A stretch of 64,000 nt of DNA from the NCBI GenBank assembly GCA_902784465.1, contig CACZUZ010000003.1, positions 1 through 64,000 on the forward strand, read 5' to 3'. How positions within the stretch are numbered: the first letter of the stretch is position 1; every line of letters begins with the position of its first letter. Shown here one piece after another: positions 42,536 through 52,000 of the stretch. This DNA is from an uncultured Bacteroidota bacterium (GTDB lineage: Bacteria > Bacteroidota > Bacteroidia > Bacteroidales > P3). The position numbers were made by a program, and so were the translations under genes. The notes beneath the pieces are model-generated. The model did no database searches, was not told the origin of the DNA, and saw only the letters and a list, made by a program, of their open reading frames with translations.

Positions 42536-43261
42536 TCAATACTTTCGCCAGCAGCGGAAACGAAGGTTGAAGACTCCGAAGAAAGCCTCTTTGAAGATCT
42601 TCATGCTCATCTTGCTGGTGCCGAGGACGCGGTCGGTGAAGATGATGGGCACTTCATAGACCTTGAAGCCCAGGCGGGTGGCGGTGTACTTCATCTCTAT
42701 CTGGAAGGCATAGCCGACAAACTTGACCTTGTCGAACTTCATCTTCTCCAGCACACGGCGGCTCCAGCAGACAAAACCTGCCGTGGCGTCGCACACCTTC
42801 ATGCCAGTGACAAGACGCACATACTTCGAGGCATAGTAGCTCATCATCAGTCGCCCCATGGGCCAGTTGACAACGCTTATCTTGCCATCGACATAGCGGC
42901 TGCCGACAACGACGTCGCCCTTGCCTGACGAGCAGGCATCGTAGAGGCGGATAAGGTCGTCGGGATTGTGCGAGAAGTCGGCATCCATCTCTATCATGTA
43001 GTCGTAGCCGTGCTCGTTGCCCCAGCGCATACCGTCGAGATAGGCGGTGCCCAAGCCAAGCTTGCCCTTGCGTTCCTTGATAAAGAGCCGGTCGGGGAAC
43101 TCCTGCATCAGCCTCTTGACGATGTCGGCAGTGCCGTCGGGAGAGTTGTCCTCGACAATAAGCATGTGGAACTCCTTCTCGAGCGAGAAAACTTTGCGGA
43201 TAATCTTTTCTATATTCTCTTTTTCGTTGTATGTCGGTGTAATAACAAGCGTGTCTGTCAT
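42536..43261 (-). CDS. Polyprenol-phosphate mannosyltransferase-like glycosyltransferase (GT2)
   Basis: The 241-residue protein begins TDTLVITPTYNEKENIEKII and contains EDNSPDGTADIV, the nucleotide-binding Asp pair EMDADFSHNP and FVGYAFQIEMKY, all typical of dolichol-/polyprenol-phosphate mannose synthases (DPM1 type without membrane tail). It transfers a sugar from a nucleotide donor to a lipid carrier at the cytoplasmic membrane face. T9SS-bearing Bacteroidota use such lipid-linked sugars in envelope glycans. Its own promoter precedes it (43288-43295). Confidence 0.92.
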   Translation of the reverse strand: MTDTLVITPTYNEKENIEKIIRKVFSLEKEFHMLIVEDNSPDGTADIVKRLMQEFPDRLFIKERKGKLGLGTAYLDGMRWGNEHGYDYMIEMDADFSHNPDDLIRLYDACSSGKGDVVVGSRYVDGKISVVNWPMGRLMMSYYASKYVRLVTGMKVCDATAGFVCWSRRVLEKMKFDKVKFVGYAFQIEMKYTATRLGFKVYEVPIIFTDRVLGTSKMSMKIFKEAFFGVFNLRFRCWRKY

Positions 43262-43287
43262 AAGTGAAAAAACTGTTAAAGAATTTG

Positions 43288-43295
43288 CAAAAATA
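43288..43295 (-). promoter_or_regulatory. -7 element of the GT2 gene
   Basis: TATTTTTG on the minus strand, 27 bases before the ATG. Confidence 0.55.
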
Positions 43296-43309
43296 CTAAA
43301 AATAATCCA

Positions 43310-43338
43310 ATCGCAAGCAACTAACAGCTGCTTGCGAT
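43310..43338 (-). terminator. Terminator of the PqqD/HPr-kinase/SipW-VanZ operon
   Basis: Perfect arms ATCGCAAGCA and TGCTTGCGAT, followed on the minus strand by a T-rich stretch. Confidence 0.75.
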
Positions 43339-43362
43339 GGCAATGTATTGATTGAACGAGGA

Positions 43363-44166
43363 TTATTTTTTCAACAGGCGAATAATAACCCAGCCCAAAG
43401 TGACGCCCAAAAAGTTTGCTATGAGGTCATTGATGTCGAAACCCCGATAGGGCAGCAGATATTGCACCGACTCGGTGACGACACTCACGGCAACACCCAT
43501 CAGCCACACTGCCGCATTGGGATTACGCCCTCGGCGGCTCAAAAAACGGAAATCCATCAAGAAAAAGGCACTTGGCAGGTAAACCGAGGCATGGAGTAGG
43601 TGGTCGAGACGGATACCAAAAACAAAATTGTTGAGGGGCAGACCGGTGAAGCCCATCGGCGCCCACATCAAGATGAGAAGGAATGCGAAATAGAGCCAGC
43701 GCATCCATCTGCGATTGCGGCGTGAGAGAAGAATGCGGACAGCGTTGATGAGCGAACGCCTCTTCACCACCCACCGTGAGCGGCGGCGCCACGACACCGA
43801 GTCGCAATCGTCCTGGCTGCCATCGCCATGCTCCACGACCTTCAGGCGGGCCAACACATCATTGCGTCCCACACGCTCCTTGCGCATACAGTTGTCGCCG
43901 CGGAAGACCATCACGTCACCTTCGATGCCCATCAGGCGATGGACAACGCATTGACCTTCGAATAGAAAAAGATAGATGTCGCCAACCCGCATTTCGTCGC
44001 GCAAAGGCTCTAGCTGTATGATGTCGGAGCGTCCATCGATGAGCGGAAGCATGCTGCTACCGCCGAAGGATATGCGCACCGTCAGTCCCTGACTTAACCG
44101 GTCACGCATCTCTTCGACAACAAAACTCTCAGCATTGTTGGGAATGATTATTCGATGACTATCCAT
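43363..44166 (-). CDS. Fusion of a signal-peptidase-like (S24/S26) domain and a VanZ-like membrane domain
   Basis: The 267-residue protein has two parts. Residues about 30-110 read as a small LexA/signal-peptidase fold: GGSSMLPLI gives the catalytic serine (Ser38) and CVVHRLMGIEGD a histidine (His76) where bacterial enzymes have lysine, as in SipW/Sec11-type signal peptidases. Residues about 150-265 hold four hydrophobic segments with the VanZ-like pattern (DHLLHASVYLPSAFFL, TESVQYLLPYRGFDINDLIANFLGVTLG). Its start overlaps the end of the HPr-kinase-like gene by eight bases. Processing of a peptide made or modified by the operon is the likely role. I know of no characterised protein with this fusion. 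Confidence 0.8.
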   Translation of the reverse strand: MDSHRIIIPNNAESFVVEEMRDRLSQGLTVRISFGGSSMLPLIDGRSDIIQLEPLRDEMRVGDIYLFLFEGQCVVHRLMGIEGDVMVFRGDNCMRKERVGRNDVLARLKVVEHGDGSQDDCDSVSWRRRSRWVVKRRSLINAVRILLSRRNRRWMRWLYFAFLLILMWAPMGFTGLPLNNFVFGIRLDHLLHASVYLPSAFFLMDFRFLSRRGRNPNAAVWLMGVAVSVVTESVQYLLPYRGFDINDLIANFLGVTLGWVIIRLLKK

Positions 44167-45079
44167 TGGCGAGGAAGATTGTGTTGCAGCTCAGCCTTGC
44201 CGCATCGGCATCGGGAAGGCACTCAAGGTGATAGACCGGCACTGACGAGATGATGCCCGAGAGTATTTCCATCAGATAGTCTGTGTAGTAATCGTCCTGT
44301 GCCAGGGCCGGCGGCAACGAAGGGTGAATGGCCGCAAAAGCACGTGTAGTGGATAGGCGGTGGATGGCATTGTAGGGTGCTTGCGACAACCTCACAATGG
44401 CAGCCACAGGAAAGGAACGTGGCACAAAACAGGGCGTCTTGCCGCTCCACGGCGAGCCGTATGCCACCAGAAGGTCTTGTTCGCCATTGGCGTGAACGCC
44501 ATCTCTATTCTTCGGCTTGAAAAGCCTTATCATCGGGCTGTCGTCGTTCAGCAGACGGGCATCATCGATATGGTTTAACCATAGGCGTGTGTGGGTACTC
44601 TTGCCTGTACCTGACTCGCCGAGGAAGAGCACAGCCTTGCCCTGGTGGACAATGGTTGACGAATGGACAAAAGTGAGCCTCGAAGGGGTGGCAAGCAATC
44701 CAACTGCAAACCACATCGCAAAACGCAGGGCGTTGCGGTCGGGGATTAAAGTGGACTCGACAACAGAACTGCCGCGACGGTAGCTCATAATAGCCAGTGG
44801 GGAACCCTCACCATCGGGAAGCATGGTGAAACTGTAGAGGTCGCCGTCGACATGAAAGAGACAACGACTATTAATCTCCTGGAAAACGAAACTGTTGAGC
44901 AACGTAGCCTGTTCCGACGGCAGGCTGACATCGCACCCGAAACGGACTACCCATTGGGGTGCAGCATCGGTTGCAAAACGTGTATAGGCTTCATTGTTGG
45001 TAAAGAAAGCAACCTCGTCGCCCTCGACACCAACAACGTGCCCACCTAATGACATACAAAACGACTGCTGTGAATTCAT
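44159..45079 (-). CDS. HPr-kinase-like (PEP-carboxykinase-fold) kinase
   Basis: From the ATG at 45079 the protein has 306 residues; a TTG at 45091 would overlap the PqqD stop. The C-terminal half is an HPr kinase-like nucleotide fold: P-loop GESGTGKST at about 154-162, LLNDDSPMIR downstream with the catalytic Asp, and SGKTPCFV. The N-terminal half lacks the HprK regulatory domain and is a beta-rich region of unknown type. Stand-alone proteins of this kind in RiPP-like clusters phosphorylate a precursor peptide (known for the paeninodin lasso-peptide kinase). Here it sits between a PqqD-like protein and a peptidase, so a peptide substrate is the best guess. Confidence 0.82.
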   Translation of the reverse strand: MNSQQSFCMSLGGHVVGVEGDEVAFFTNNEAYTRFATDAAPQWVVRFGCDVSLPSEQATLLNSFVFQEINSRCLFHVDGDLYSFTMLPDGEGSPLAIMSYRRGSSVVESTLIPDRNALRFAMWFAVGLLATPSRLTFVHSSTIVHQGKAVLFLGESGTGKSTHTRLWLNHIDDARLLNDDSPMIRLFKPKNRDGVHANGEQDLLVAYGSPWSGKTPCFVPRSFPVAAIVRLSQAPYNAIHRLSTTRAFAAIHPSLPPALAQDDYYTDYLMEILSGIISSVPVYHLECLPDADAARLSCNTIFLANG

Positions 45080-45087
45080 CGGACAGT

Positions 45088-45357
45088 TCAACCTTCGATA
45101 ATGTTATGCTGTTTGAGGGTGTCAACCCATTTCTGGGCATCAGCAGTGGCCGTGGCCTCGTCGACATCGAAACGGTCGAGGAGCAGCCGGCTCACGTCAG
45201 CCAGTTCGAAATCACGTCCCAACAACTCGTTCCACAGATAGAGAGATGTAGGATTGAGGGAAATAACGGTGGTCATATCACCGGGATTACGACCTTGGAG
45301 CAGTACGATATCCTCGTCGGCAACATGGCGTACTTTGAATTTGGAAAGAATTTTCAT
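45088..45357 (-). CDS. PqqD-like peptide-binding (RRE) protein
   Basis: The 89-residue protein has the winged-helix RRE/PqqD pattern: VISLNPTSLYLWNELLGRDF followed by DVSRLLLDRFDVDEATATADAQKWVDTLKQHNII. PqqD-like domains bind the leader of a precursor peptide and present it to a modifying enzyme. It is the first gene of the operon, ahead of the HPr-kinase-like gene by eight bases. There is no adjacent lasso cyclase, radical SAM protein or obvious precursor. Confidence 0.85.
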   Translation of the reverse strand: MKILSKFKVRHVADEDIVLLQGRNPGDMTTVISLNPTSLYLWNELLGRDFELADVSRLLLDRFDVDEATATADAQKWVDTLKQHNIIEG

Positions 45358-45411
45358 TTCGTTATGGAATTAAACAACAATAACAAAGAAGAACTGGAAC
45401 GCTGCAACACT

Positions 45412-45480
45412 TCAAATAGTGTCACAACAAAATATGCACTGCAAGCACCAGAAAAACAAGAGACTGTATAGCAATGCCAT
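45412..45480 (-). CDS. Possible short cysteine-rich leader peptide
   Basis: The first ATG of the predicted operon transcript opens a 22-codon frame, MALLYSLLFFWCLQCIFCCD plus two residues. It is hydrophobic with Cys12, 15, 18 and 19 and ends 54 bases before the pqqD-like ATG. It could be a membrane-active small peptide, a precursor, or chance. Confidence 0.25.
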   Translation of the reverse strand: MALLYSLLFFWCLQCIFCCDTI

Positions 45481-45510
45481 ACAACAACTATTTCCACTAC
45501 TCACAGAGTA

Positions 45511-45518
45511 CAAAAATA
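45511..45518 (-). promoter_or_regulatory. -7 element of the PqqD operon
   Basis: TATTTTTG on the minus strand. It is divergent from the purM promoter at 45549-45556 and leaves a leader of about 150 bases. Confidence 0.6.
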
Positions 45519-45548
45519 CATTTTTTTCTACAATTAGCAAAAAAATAG

Positions 45549-45556
45549 TATTTTTG
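45549..45556 (+). promoter_or_regulatory. -7 element of purM
   Basis: TATTTTTG, giving a start near 45563 and a 39-base leader to the ATG at 45602. It rules out a more upstream purM start. Confidence 0.65.
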
Positions 45557-45601
45557 CATTCCAATTTCCACTCCCAAAAAACCAAAAACTGCAAAACCAA
45601 T

Positions 45602-46771
45602 ATGCCACTCAAATATAACCTACGCGGAGTTTCTGCCGCAAAAGAAGATGTCCACAACGCCATAAAAAACATCGACAAAGGCCTGTTTCCTAAAGCCTTC
45701 TGCAAGATAATCCCCGACATTCTTGGTGGCGACGACAAGTACTGCAACATCATGCACGCCGACGGGGCCGGCACAAAGTCTTCGTTGGCTTACCTCTACT
45801 GGAAAGAGACTGGCGACCTGAGCGTATGGAAAGGCATTGCCATCGATGCTGTGGTGATGAACCTCGACGACCTGCTCTGCGTAGGCGCCGTCGACAACAT
45901 CTTGCTCAGCAGCACCATAGGACGCAACAAGAAACTCATACCCGGCGAGGTTATCAGTGCCGTGATTAACGGCACCGAAGAGTTCCTCCAGCAGATGCGC
46001 GACCTTGGCATCGGCATCACCCTGACGGGTGGCGAGACCGCCGATGTCGGCGACCTGGTACGCACCATCATCGTCGACAGCACAGTGACCGCCCGTATGC
46101 GACGCTCCGATGTGGTGGACAACGCCAACATCAAGCCTGGCAACGTCATAGTAGGTCTGGCCTCGTTTGGTAAAGCCAGCTATGAGACAGAATACAATGG
46201 AGGCATGGGCAGCAACGGCCTCACCTCGGCACGTCACGATGTCTTCTCAAAATATTACGCCGAGACATTCCCCGAGAGTTACGACCACAACCTGCCAAAC
46301 GAAGTGGTCTACTGCGGACACAAGCGACTTACCGACACAACGGAGGTTGAAGGGGTGGATGCCGGCAAGATGGTCCTCTCCCCCACTCGCACCTATGCGC
46401 CCGTGATTCGCCGCGTGCTTGACGAATACCGCCCAAAAATCGACGGCATGATTCACTGCAGCGGCGGCGCCCAAACCAAGGTTCTGCACTTCATCGACAA
46501 GCTTCATGTGGTGAAAGACAACCTCTTCCCCGTTCCTCCCCTCTTCCGCCTCATTCAAGAGCAAAGCGGTACCGAATGGAGAGAGATGTACACCGTCTTC
46601 AATATGGGTCACCGCATGGAAATATATACCGATGAGGCTACCGCCAAAGGCATTATCGACATTGCACGCAGTTTCAACATCGATGGACGCATTATCGGCC
46701 GCTGTGAGGAATACGACAAGGCCCAGGTCACCGTCAGCAGCGAACACGGTCAGTTTGTATACAACAACTAA
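45602..46771 (+). CDS. purM: Phosphoribosylformylglycinamidine cyclo-ligase (AIR synthase-like)
   Basis: From the ATG at 45602 the protein has 389 residues (longer frames to 45419 cross the promoter). PurM landmarks: HADGAGTKS, MNLDDLLCVGA, LTGGETADVGD, VGLASFGKA, GSNGLTSARH and MIHCSGGAQTKV, ending YTVFNMGHRMEIY. It makes the purine intermediate AIR from FGAM and ATP. It is closer to the Bacteroidota group with IHCSGG than to the E. coli type (ITGGG). No other purine gene is near. Confidence 0.9.
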   Translation: MPLKYNLRGVSAAKEDVHNAIKNIDKGLFPKAFCKIIPDILGGDDKYCNIMHADGAGTKSSLAYLYWKETGDLSVWKGIAIDAVVMNLDDLLCVGAVDNILLSSTIGRNKKLIPGEVISAVINGTEEFLQQMRDLGIGITLTGGETADVGDLVRTIIVDSTVTARMRRSDVVDNANIKPGNVIVGLASFGKASYETEYNGGMGSNGLTSARHDVFSKYYAETFPESYDHNLPNEVVYCGHKRLTDTTEVEGVDAGKMVLSPTRTYAPVIRRVLDEYRPKIDGMIHCSGGAQTKVLHFIDKLHVVKDNLFPVPPLFRLIQEQSGTEWREMYTVFNMGHRMEIYTDEATAKGIIDIARSFNIDGRIIGRCEEYDKAQVTVSSEHGQFVYNN

Positions 46772-46803
46772 ACCTCTACAAACAAAACCTGTACATTCAT
46801 GAA

Positions 46804-46840
46804 AAGAGCGGTGCAAAGCATTTGGCCTTGCACCGCTCTT
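46804..46840. terminator. Bidirectional terminator between purM and the HIT gene
   Basis: Perfect 13-base arms AAGAGCGGTGCAA and TTGCACCGCTCTT. Confidence 0.88.
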
Positions 46841-46865
46841 CTGTTTTATCTTGACAGAGTTACCG

Positions 46866-47258
46866 CTACTCGATAGCGGCAGCAATCTCGGCAGCAAGAG
46901 CTTTCATCTCTTCCGGCTCCATCTTGATATGATGACCGAAATTGAGGTCGCCTGGTTTGTTCAAAGGCATAAGATGAATGTGGGTATGCGGCACATCAAT
47001 GCCTACAACAGCCACGCCCACCTTGATGCAGGGGCAAACCTTCTTGAGTCCTATGGCTACACGGCGCGAGAAGCGGTGGAGATTGACAAAAAGTTCATCG
47101 TCAAGGTCAAAAATATAGTCCACCTCTTTCTTGGGTATGCAGAGGACATGACCCTTGACAACAGGATTGACATCGAGAAAGGCGAGAAAATCGTCGGTCT
47201 CGGCAACCTTATAGCAGGGTATCTCACCTGCCACAATGCGTGAAAATATACTGGGCAT
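46866..47258 (-). CDS. HIT family nucleotide hydrolase
   Basis: The 130-residue protein has the complete HIT pattern: FSRIVAGEIPCYKVAETDDFLAFLD at the start, PVVKGHVLCIPKK in the middle and the histidine triad HTHIHLMP near residue 92. Members hydrolyse nucleoside phosphoramidates or dinucleoside polyphosphates. It lies 61 bases behind greA on the same strand. Confidence 0.93.
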   Translation of the reverse strand: MPSIFSRIVAGEIPCYKVAETDDFLAFLDVNPVVKGHVLCIPKKEVDYIFDLDDELFVNLHRFSRRVAIGLKKVCPCIKVGVAVVGIDVPHTHIHLMPLNKPGDLNFGHHIKMEPEEMKALAAEIAAAIE

Positions 47259-47319
47259 TTGAAATGATTGATAGTTGATAAATAACTGTCGATTGTAGAA
47301 TAATTAAGACGTCGACGAG

Positions 47320-47793
47320 CTATCGCTCGACGGAGAGGATCTCAAAATTCATGGTGCCAGCAGGAACCACGACATCGACCTTGTCGCCAGCCTTCTTGCC
47401 CAGAAAAGCCTGTGCAAAGGGCGACGAGACAGAGATAAGTCCCTGCTTAAGGTTGGCTTCGCTCTCGGGAACGATGGTGTAGACCTGCTTCATGTTGTTC
47501 TTCGTGTTTTTGATGGTAATCTTGGAGAGTAGAAGAATCTTGGAAGTGTCAATCTTTGACTCGTCGAGAAGACGGGCGTTGGCTATTAATTCCTGGAGTT
47601 TGGAGATACGTGCCTCCAGATGACCTTGAGCCTCTTTGGCAGCATCGTATTCAGCGTTCTCGGAGAGGTCACCCTTGTCGCGAGCCTCGGCAATGGCAGC
47701 GGCTGCGGCAGGACGGTCGAAAGCAATAAGATGATGTAACTCATCACGAAGCTTCTGAAGTCCCTCCTCGCTATAGTATTTTATTTCAGACAT
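47320..47793 (-). CDS. greA: Transcription elongation factor GreA
   Basis: The 157 residues begin with the coiled-coil of GreA (YYSEEGLQKLRDELHHL, ARDKGDLSENAEYDAAKE, with the acidic DLSENAEY tip) and end with the FKBP-like domain (ISVSSPFAQAFLGKKAGDKVDV). It inserts the coiled coil into RNA polymerase to cleave backtracked RNA. It is followed by the HIT gene, probably on one transcript. Confidence 0.95.
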   Translation of the reverse strand: MSEIKYYSEEGLQKLRDELHHLIAFDRPAAAAAIAEARDKGDLSENAEYDAAKEAQGHLEARISKLQELIANARLLDESKIDTSKILLLSKITIKNTKNNMKQVYTIVPESEANLKQGLISVSSPFAQAFLGKKAGDKVDVVVPAGTMNFEILSVER

Positions 47794-47845
47794 GTTTATT
47801 TTTACAGTTTTTTATTTAAATTAGTGTTCAGTTAATAAAAGACGT

Positions 47846-47888
47846 AAAAAGTAGGAAAGGTCCTGGATTAAGACCTTTCCATACTTTT
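47846..47888 (-). terminator. Terminator of the TonB receptor/T9SS/PorV operon
   Basis: Arms GGAAAGGTC and GACCTTTCC, extended by AAAAGTA/TACTTTT, with a T-run on the minus strand. Confidence 0.75.
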
Positions 47889-47906
47889 AATATGTCTCAA
47901 TTCTGT

Positions 47907-48974
47907 TTAGAACTTGAAGGTGGCTCCGAAAGCGTGAGTGCCTTTGAGGACGGCTGCACTGCGGTACGAGTAGTCGAGTGAGATGCTGCGACTGCCATCA
48001 TCCTTGAGAGGAATAATGAACGAGGCACCGGCAGAGAGACCTGTGTTGGCTGTTACGCGATTGTCATCGTCGAAGATGTCAGTCTGGTAGACATAGGCAG
48101 CACGGGCCTGGAAACGGTCGAGCATCGAGTACTCAAAGCCAAGACCAAAGTTGTCGCGCGAGAAAGCATTGGAGGTGAAGTTTGCAGCGAGAGTGAGGCG
48201 CTGATTCCATTTCTCGAAAAGGAAATCGTAGGAAGCTCCAATATTGAGAAGGGTGGGAAGCTCCATCTCAGAAGCACGAAACTCAACAGTCATCGAATTG
48301 CCGGCATTGTTGTTAGTTGTGAAGGCCATACCTGTACCACCAAAACTCAAGGAGGGTCCGATATTCTTGAGCGAGATACCGAACTTGAGCTCATCGTTCT
48401 CTCCAGTCTGATACTGGATACCAGCATCGAGGGCTACGCCAGTGGCACTGACGTTGTCGGTTGACTCGGTGATAACCTTGAGTACTGCTCCACCATGAAT
48501 AGAGTTGGTGAACGAATAGGAGTAAGCCACATTAAGGTTCATCAATGTGGGTGACATTGTACCGTTGCTACCAGGCTCTGGACTCTCGACAGTGGTGACG
48601 TAGATGTCGCCGAAGCCCATTGTCATAACATAGGCTCCTAAAACACCTGCTTCACCAAGGCGAAGAGCAAGACCAAAAGTATTGAGGGATGCACCGCTAT
48701 TCAGACCGGAACGGCCACCGTTGAGAACGGCATGTGAGTAGGTGAACTCCATATTCTCGACAAAGGAGAGACCGGCAATGTTGCTGAAGAATGCATCGAT
48801 GCCACGTGCACAGGAGGTGTTGATGCCACCCCAGCTGGAACTGCGTGCCCAGGGATTGATGAGAAGCTCAGTAGCACCTGCCGTTCCTCGACGATTGTCG
48901 TTGCCTGCAAACAGTGGGGCCGACATCGCTACAGTGAGGACCATTACAGCCAGTATACTTAATATTCTTTTCAT
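47907..48974 (-). CDS. PorV/PorQ family outer-membrane barrel
   Basis: The 355-residue protein has a signal peptide (ending APLFAG) and the UPF0164/PorV-like opening: GTAGATELLINPWARSSSWGGI, then INTSCARGIDAFFSNIAGLSF, in which the early residues form the lid and plug of the barrel. Regular strands continue to the terminal aromatic FGATFKF. PorV relatives shuttle T9SS cargo or help its surface attachment. This copy sits at the end of a TonB receptor/exported giant/PorV operon, not near core por genes, so it is probably a dedicated partner of the 1607-residue protein. Confidence 0.87.
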   Translation of the reverse strand: MKRILSILAVMVLTVAMSAPLFAGNDNRRGTAGATELLINPWARSSSWGGINTSCARGIDAFFSNIAGLSFVENMEFTYSHAVLNGGRSGLNSGASLNTFGLALRLGEAGVLGAYVMTMGFGDIYVTTVESPEPGSNGTMSPTLMNLNVAYSYSFTNSIHGGAVLKVITESTDNVSATGVALDAGIQYQTGENDELKFGISLKNIGPSLSFGGTGMAFTTNNNAGNSMTVEFRASEMELPTLLNIGASYDFLFEKWNQRLTLAANFTSNAFSRDNFGLGFEYSMLDRFQARAAYVYQTDIFDDDNRVTANTGLSAGASFIIPLKDDGSRSISLDYSYRSAAVLKGTHAFGATFKF

Positions 48975-49004
48975 TTCTGTCTAAGTTTAAAAGTTAATGA
49001 ATAA

Positions 49005-52000
49005 TTAGAACTGGAAGCCGCTCATATCGACAGGACGCATAGTGCCGAACCATTTGACAACACGCTCACCTATGCCAGGAGTGCTGAAATGTATCAGATA
49101 CATACCACCAGCGATAGGAATACCATTGTGGTTGTGAAGATCCCAATCCTGGGTGGTCATGTCTGAACGTGTGTTGCGGATTGTTCTGACAAGGGTACCA
49201 TCGACAGTGTAGATATTGATGGTGGTATTGCCAGGCACATTGATGAAGCGGACTTTCGTCTCGAGCTGACTTTGAGTCTCGTAGGCGGAATAACTGTAAT
49301 AGGGGTTAGGTACCACATTGATGGCATCCATGATAGAATCTTTGTAGCTCTGACGTGCATTGTCGCCGTTTGCCTGGTTGGTAAGGGTGACAATGTCAGG
49401 AGTCAGTCGGAACTGATACATAGGATTGTTGTCATTGATATCGTCAGCACCGGCATTCTTGCGAGTTGTCTGGTTGTCGCTCAGGTAGCGGCCATAAGGT
49501 GTGTTGACATCAATGTCGATGGTGACATCGCAAGGAATATTGACAGGATTGTCGATGGATTCAGTGACAAGTGGCATGGAGACCCAAGCAACTGTTGAAT
49601 AGAGGAATGCAGCCGAGTCGCGGATAGGAACAACAGCGGTAGCACCGTCGGCACGGAGCAGACCATTATTGAACTCATCCCAGTAACGGTTGTATTCGTT
49701 GGTACCCTGCTTGTAGGGGTTCTCGAAGAAGTGATCCAAAGATCTCAGCATCTTCTCTGCCCAACGGCCGGCGTCGTAGGAAGGCGACGAATAGTGGGAA
49801 GTGATAAAGTCTGAAGAGGTGCTGATGGCGTGGTAGCGCGGGAAGTCCTGAGAGATGGCATTCATGACGTAGATGTAGTGACGTCCGCCGATAACATAGT
49901 TGGAGGTTCCAATCATGGAAGTCGAAACAGGGTTCCACATCATGTCACGACCATTGAACTGGACGTAACGCGAATCCTCACCGTACATGATATTCAGACG
50001 CTCACCAGTGGTGAGGTTGATAGCATAGCCAGGGAACCAGCCCATACCGTATTCAGCTATATAGTTGGCATCGTTGGGATTGTTGGATGCACCGGTTGCA
50101 TCACTGGTGTTACCATACTTGTCGATGGATTTGTGTTTACGAAGCTGGAAGCGGTGAGCATTGCCTTCAGACTGAGTGTAGTCATCACACATCTCGATAA
50201 CCGGACAACGGGTCCACTTGCTCTGGTCTGAAGTGAGAACGATGCGGACACTGGGAAGTTTCGAGAAGTCGTTGAACATAAGCGACTTGTTGTTGGTGTG
50301 GACAATAGTCTGACGAAGGTTAGCAATATAGCTCTTACGAGTCAGCGAAGTAGCATAAACCGAGTCGAGGGTTGCCTGGTTGGCAAGATAGTAACGGAAC
50401 GAGAAACCAGGATGATACTCGCGAGTGGAAACAAGACCGTAGGGTGCCCAGAGACCACCAACGACTTTCTCAAACACCTGATACTTGTCGACAGCATAGA
50501 GGCTTGGAGGACGGTTGGCCTGGTTGGAAGTAACCTCTTTGTAGTAGTCCTCATCGAGGTATTCCTCGTATTCATTAATATCACTGGTAGAACCATTGAA
50601 GTCGGAACGATTGTGCTCTGCATACTGTGAACCGCTGCGGATCCAGTTAGAGAGGAAGGTATTGTCGTTATCGGGTATACCTGAGAGCCACTGATGATTA
50701 TTGTCGGCGAAAGTCATGCTCGAAGAGAGGAGGACACCGTCATAGATGATACCACCGTTGACATCTTTACCATTGACAATAAGTTCGGAAGCAATGGACT
50801 TGGGATTGGAGATAGCAATTGCAATACCGAGGTCGAGGAAAATCTGCTCATTGTATCGTCCGATGACAAAGTCGGCTGTATCGGCAATAACATCGTCAAA
50901 GAGAGGCTTGCCGTCAGCGCGGGTGAGAATCCAACGGTCATCGCTGGTAGCACCAGTGAAGCGGATATTAAATGTACCTTCCTTAATATTGAGCGGGTCG
51001 ATGATACGGACATTAAGAGGACCATAGTTCTGCTCATACTCTGGCTCAGTGATGATGCAGGGATTGCTCATGCTATGGAAATAAGTACCCATGTCGTTGA
51101 TATTGTCCTTGAACAGACCAGGTTCTTTAGCCTCTTGGCCTTTCTCGCCCATGAGGGAAGCAATGGATGAGGAGGTGAGACGCAGGACGTTACCGCCATT
51201 GCCATAACCATCAAGACGTTTGATGTTAGGGCTCATGCCAAAGGTGGCCTGGACAACGGTACCGCCATTCTCCGATGAAGGATTATGAGGAATACCTACA
51301 ACAGGAGTGATGGTTCCACCCCACTCGTTCTTACGACCGGCAAGATAGGGTTCCTTCTGGCCATCGAGTTTGGCGGGGTCGTTCTGAGAATACTCTTTGA
51401 AACGGTTGTGAGCGTAAGCAATGCAGATGAAATAGTACTCCTTGTTGTTTACAAGAGAGGTGTTAGTACCATTAGCGAAAAGGTCGGTGGTCACGCGGAA
51501 AACATGCTGGATACCCTTGTTGGCACCATCAACCATAATCTTTGCGGTGAGGAGACCTGTTGCCGAGTTGGGAGTGTAGTTGACAAGACGTCCGATAGGA
51601 GTGGTCGGGTTGTCGTTGAGAGTGGAGTCAAGCTTATGAGTGGATGAGTTGGAATCAACAATATACTGATCATAATAGTTCTCGATATCGCACTGGAAAG
51701 CAAGACGAGCCTTGGTCTCATCTCCAATGTCAGCGACAGAGGCGTTGGCATCGACGAGCTGATAGATCTGATAACCCTCGAATTTGTAGCGACGAGCCTC
51801 ATCGGGGTAAGACTTGAGGATAGAAGCATCCTCTTCGTCATAACGCTCGCAGTAGTTGTTGGAAGCCTCGTTCTCGTAGGTGAGGTAGAGGAAAAGCTCG
51901 TTGTTCATCTCCTGAACGGTCATTGTAGGAGCCTCGGGGCCATCAAGAACCTTAAAGCAGTTCTCGAAAAGTGACTGGCAAACGTCATCAATCTGACGGA

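Noticed and set aside
45419..45601. N-terminal extension of purM by 61 codons
   Set aside because: It crosses the purM promoter and lacks family sequence; the ATG at 45602 fits the leader length.
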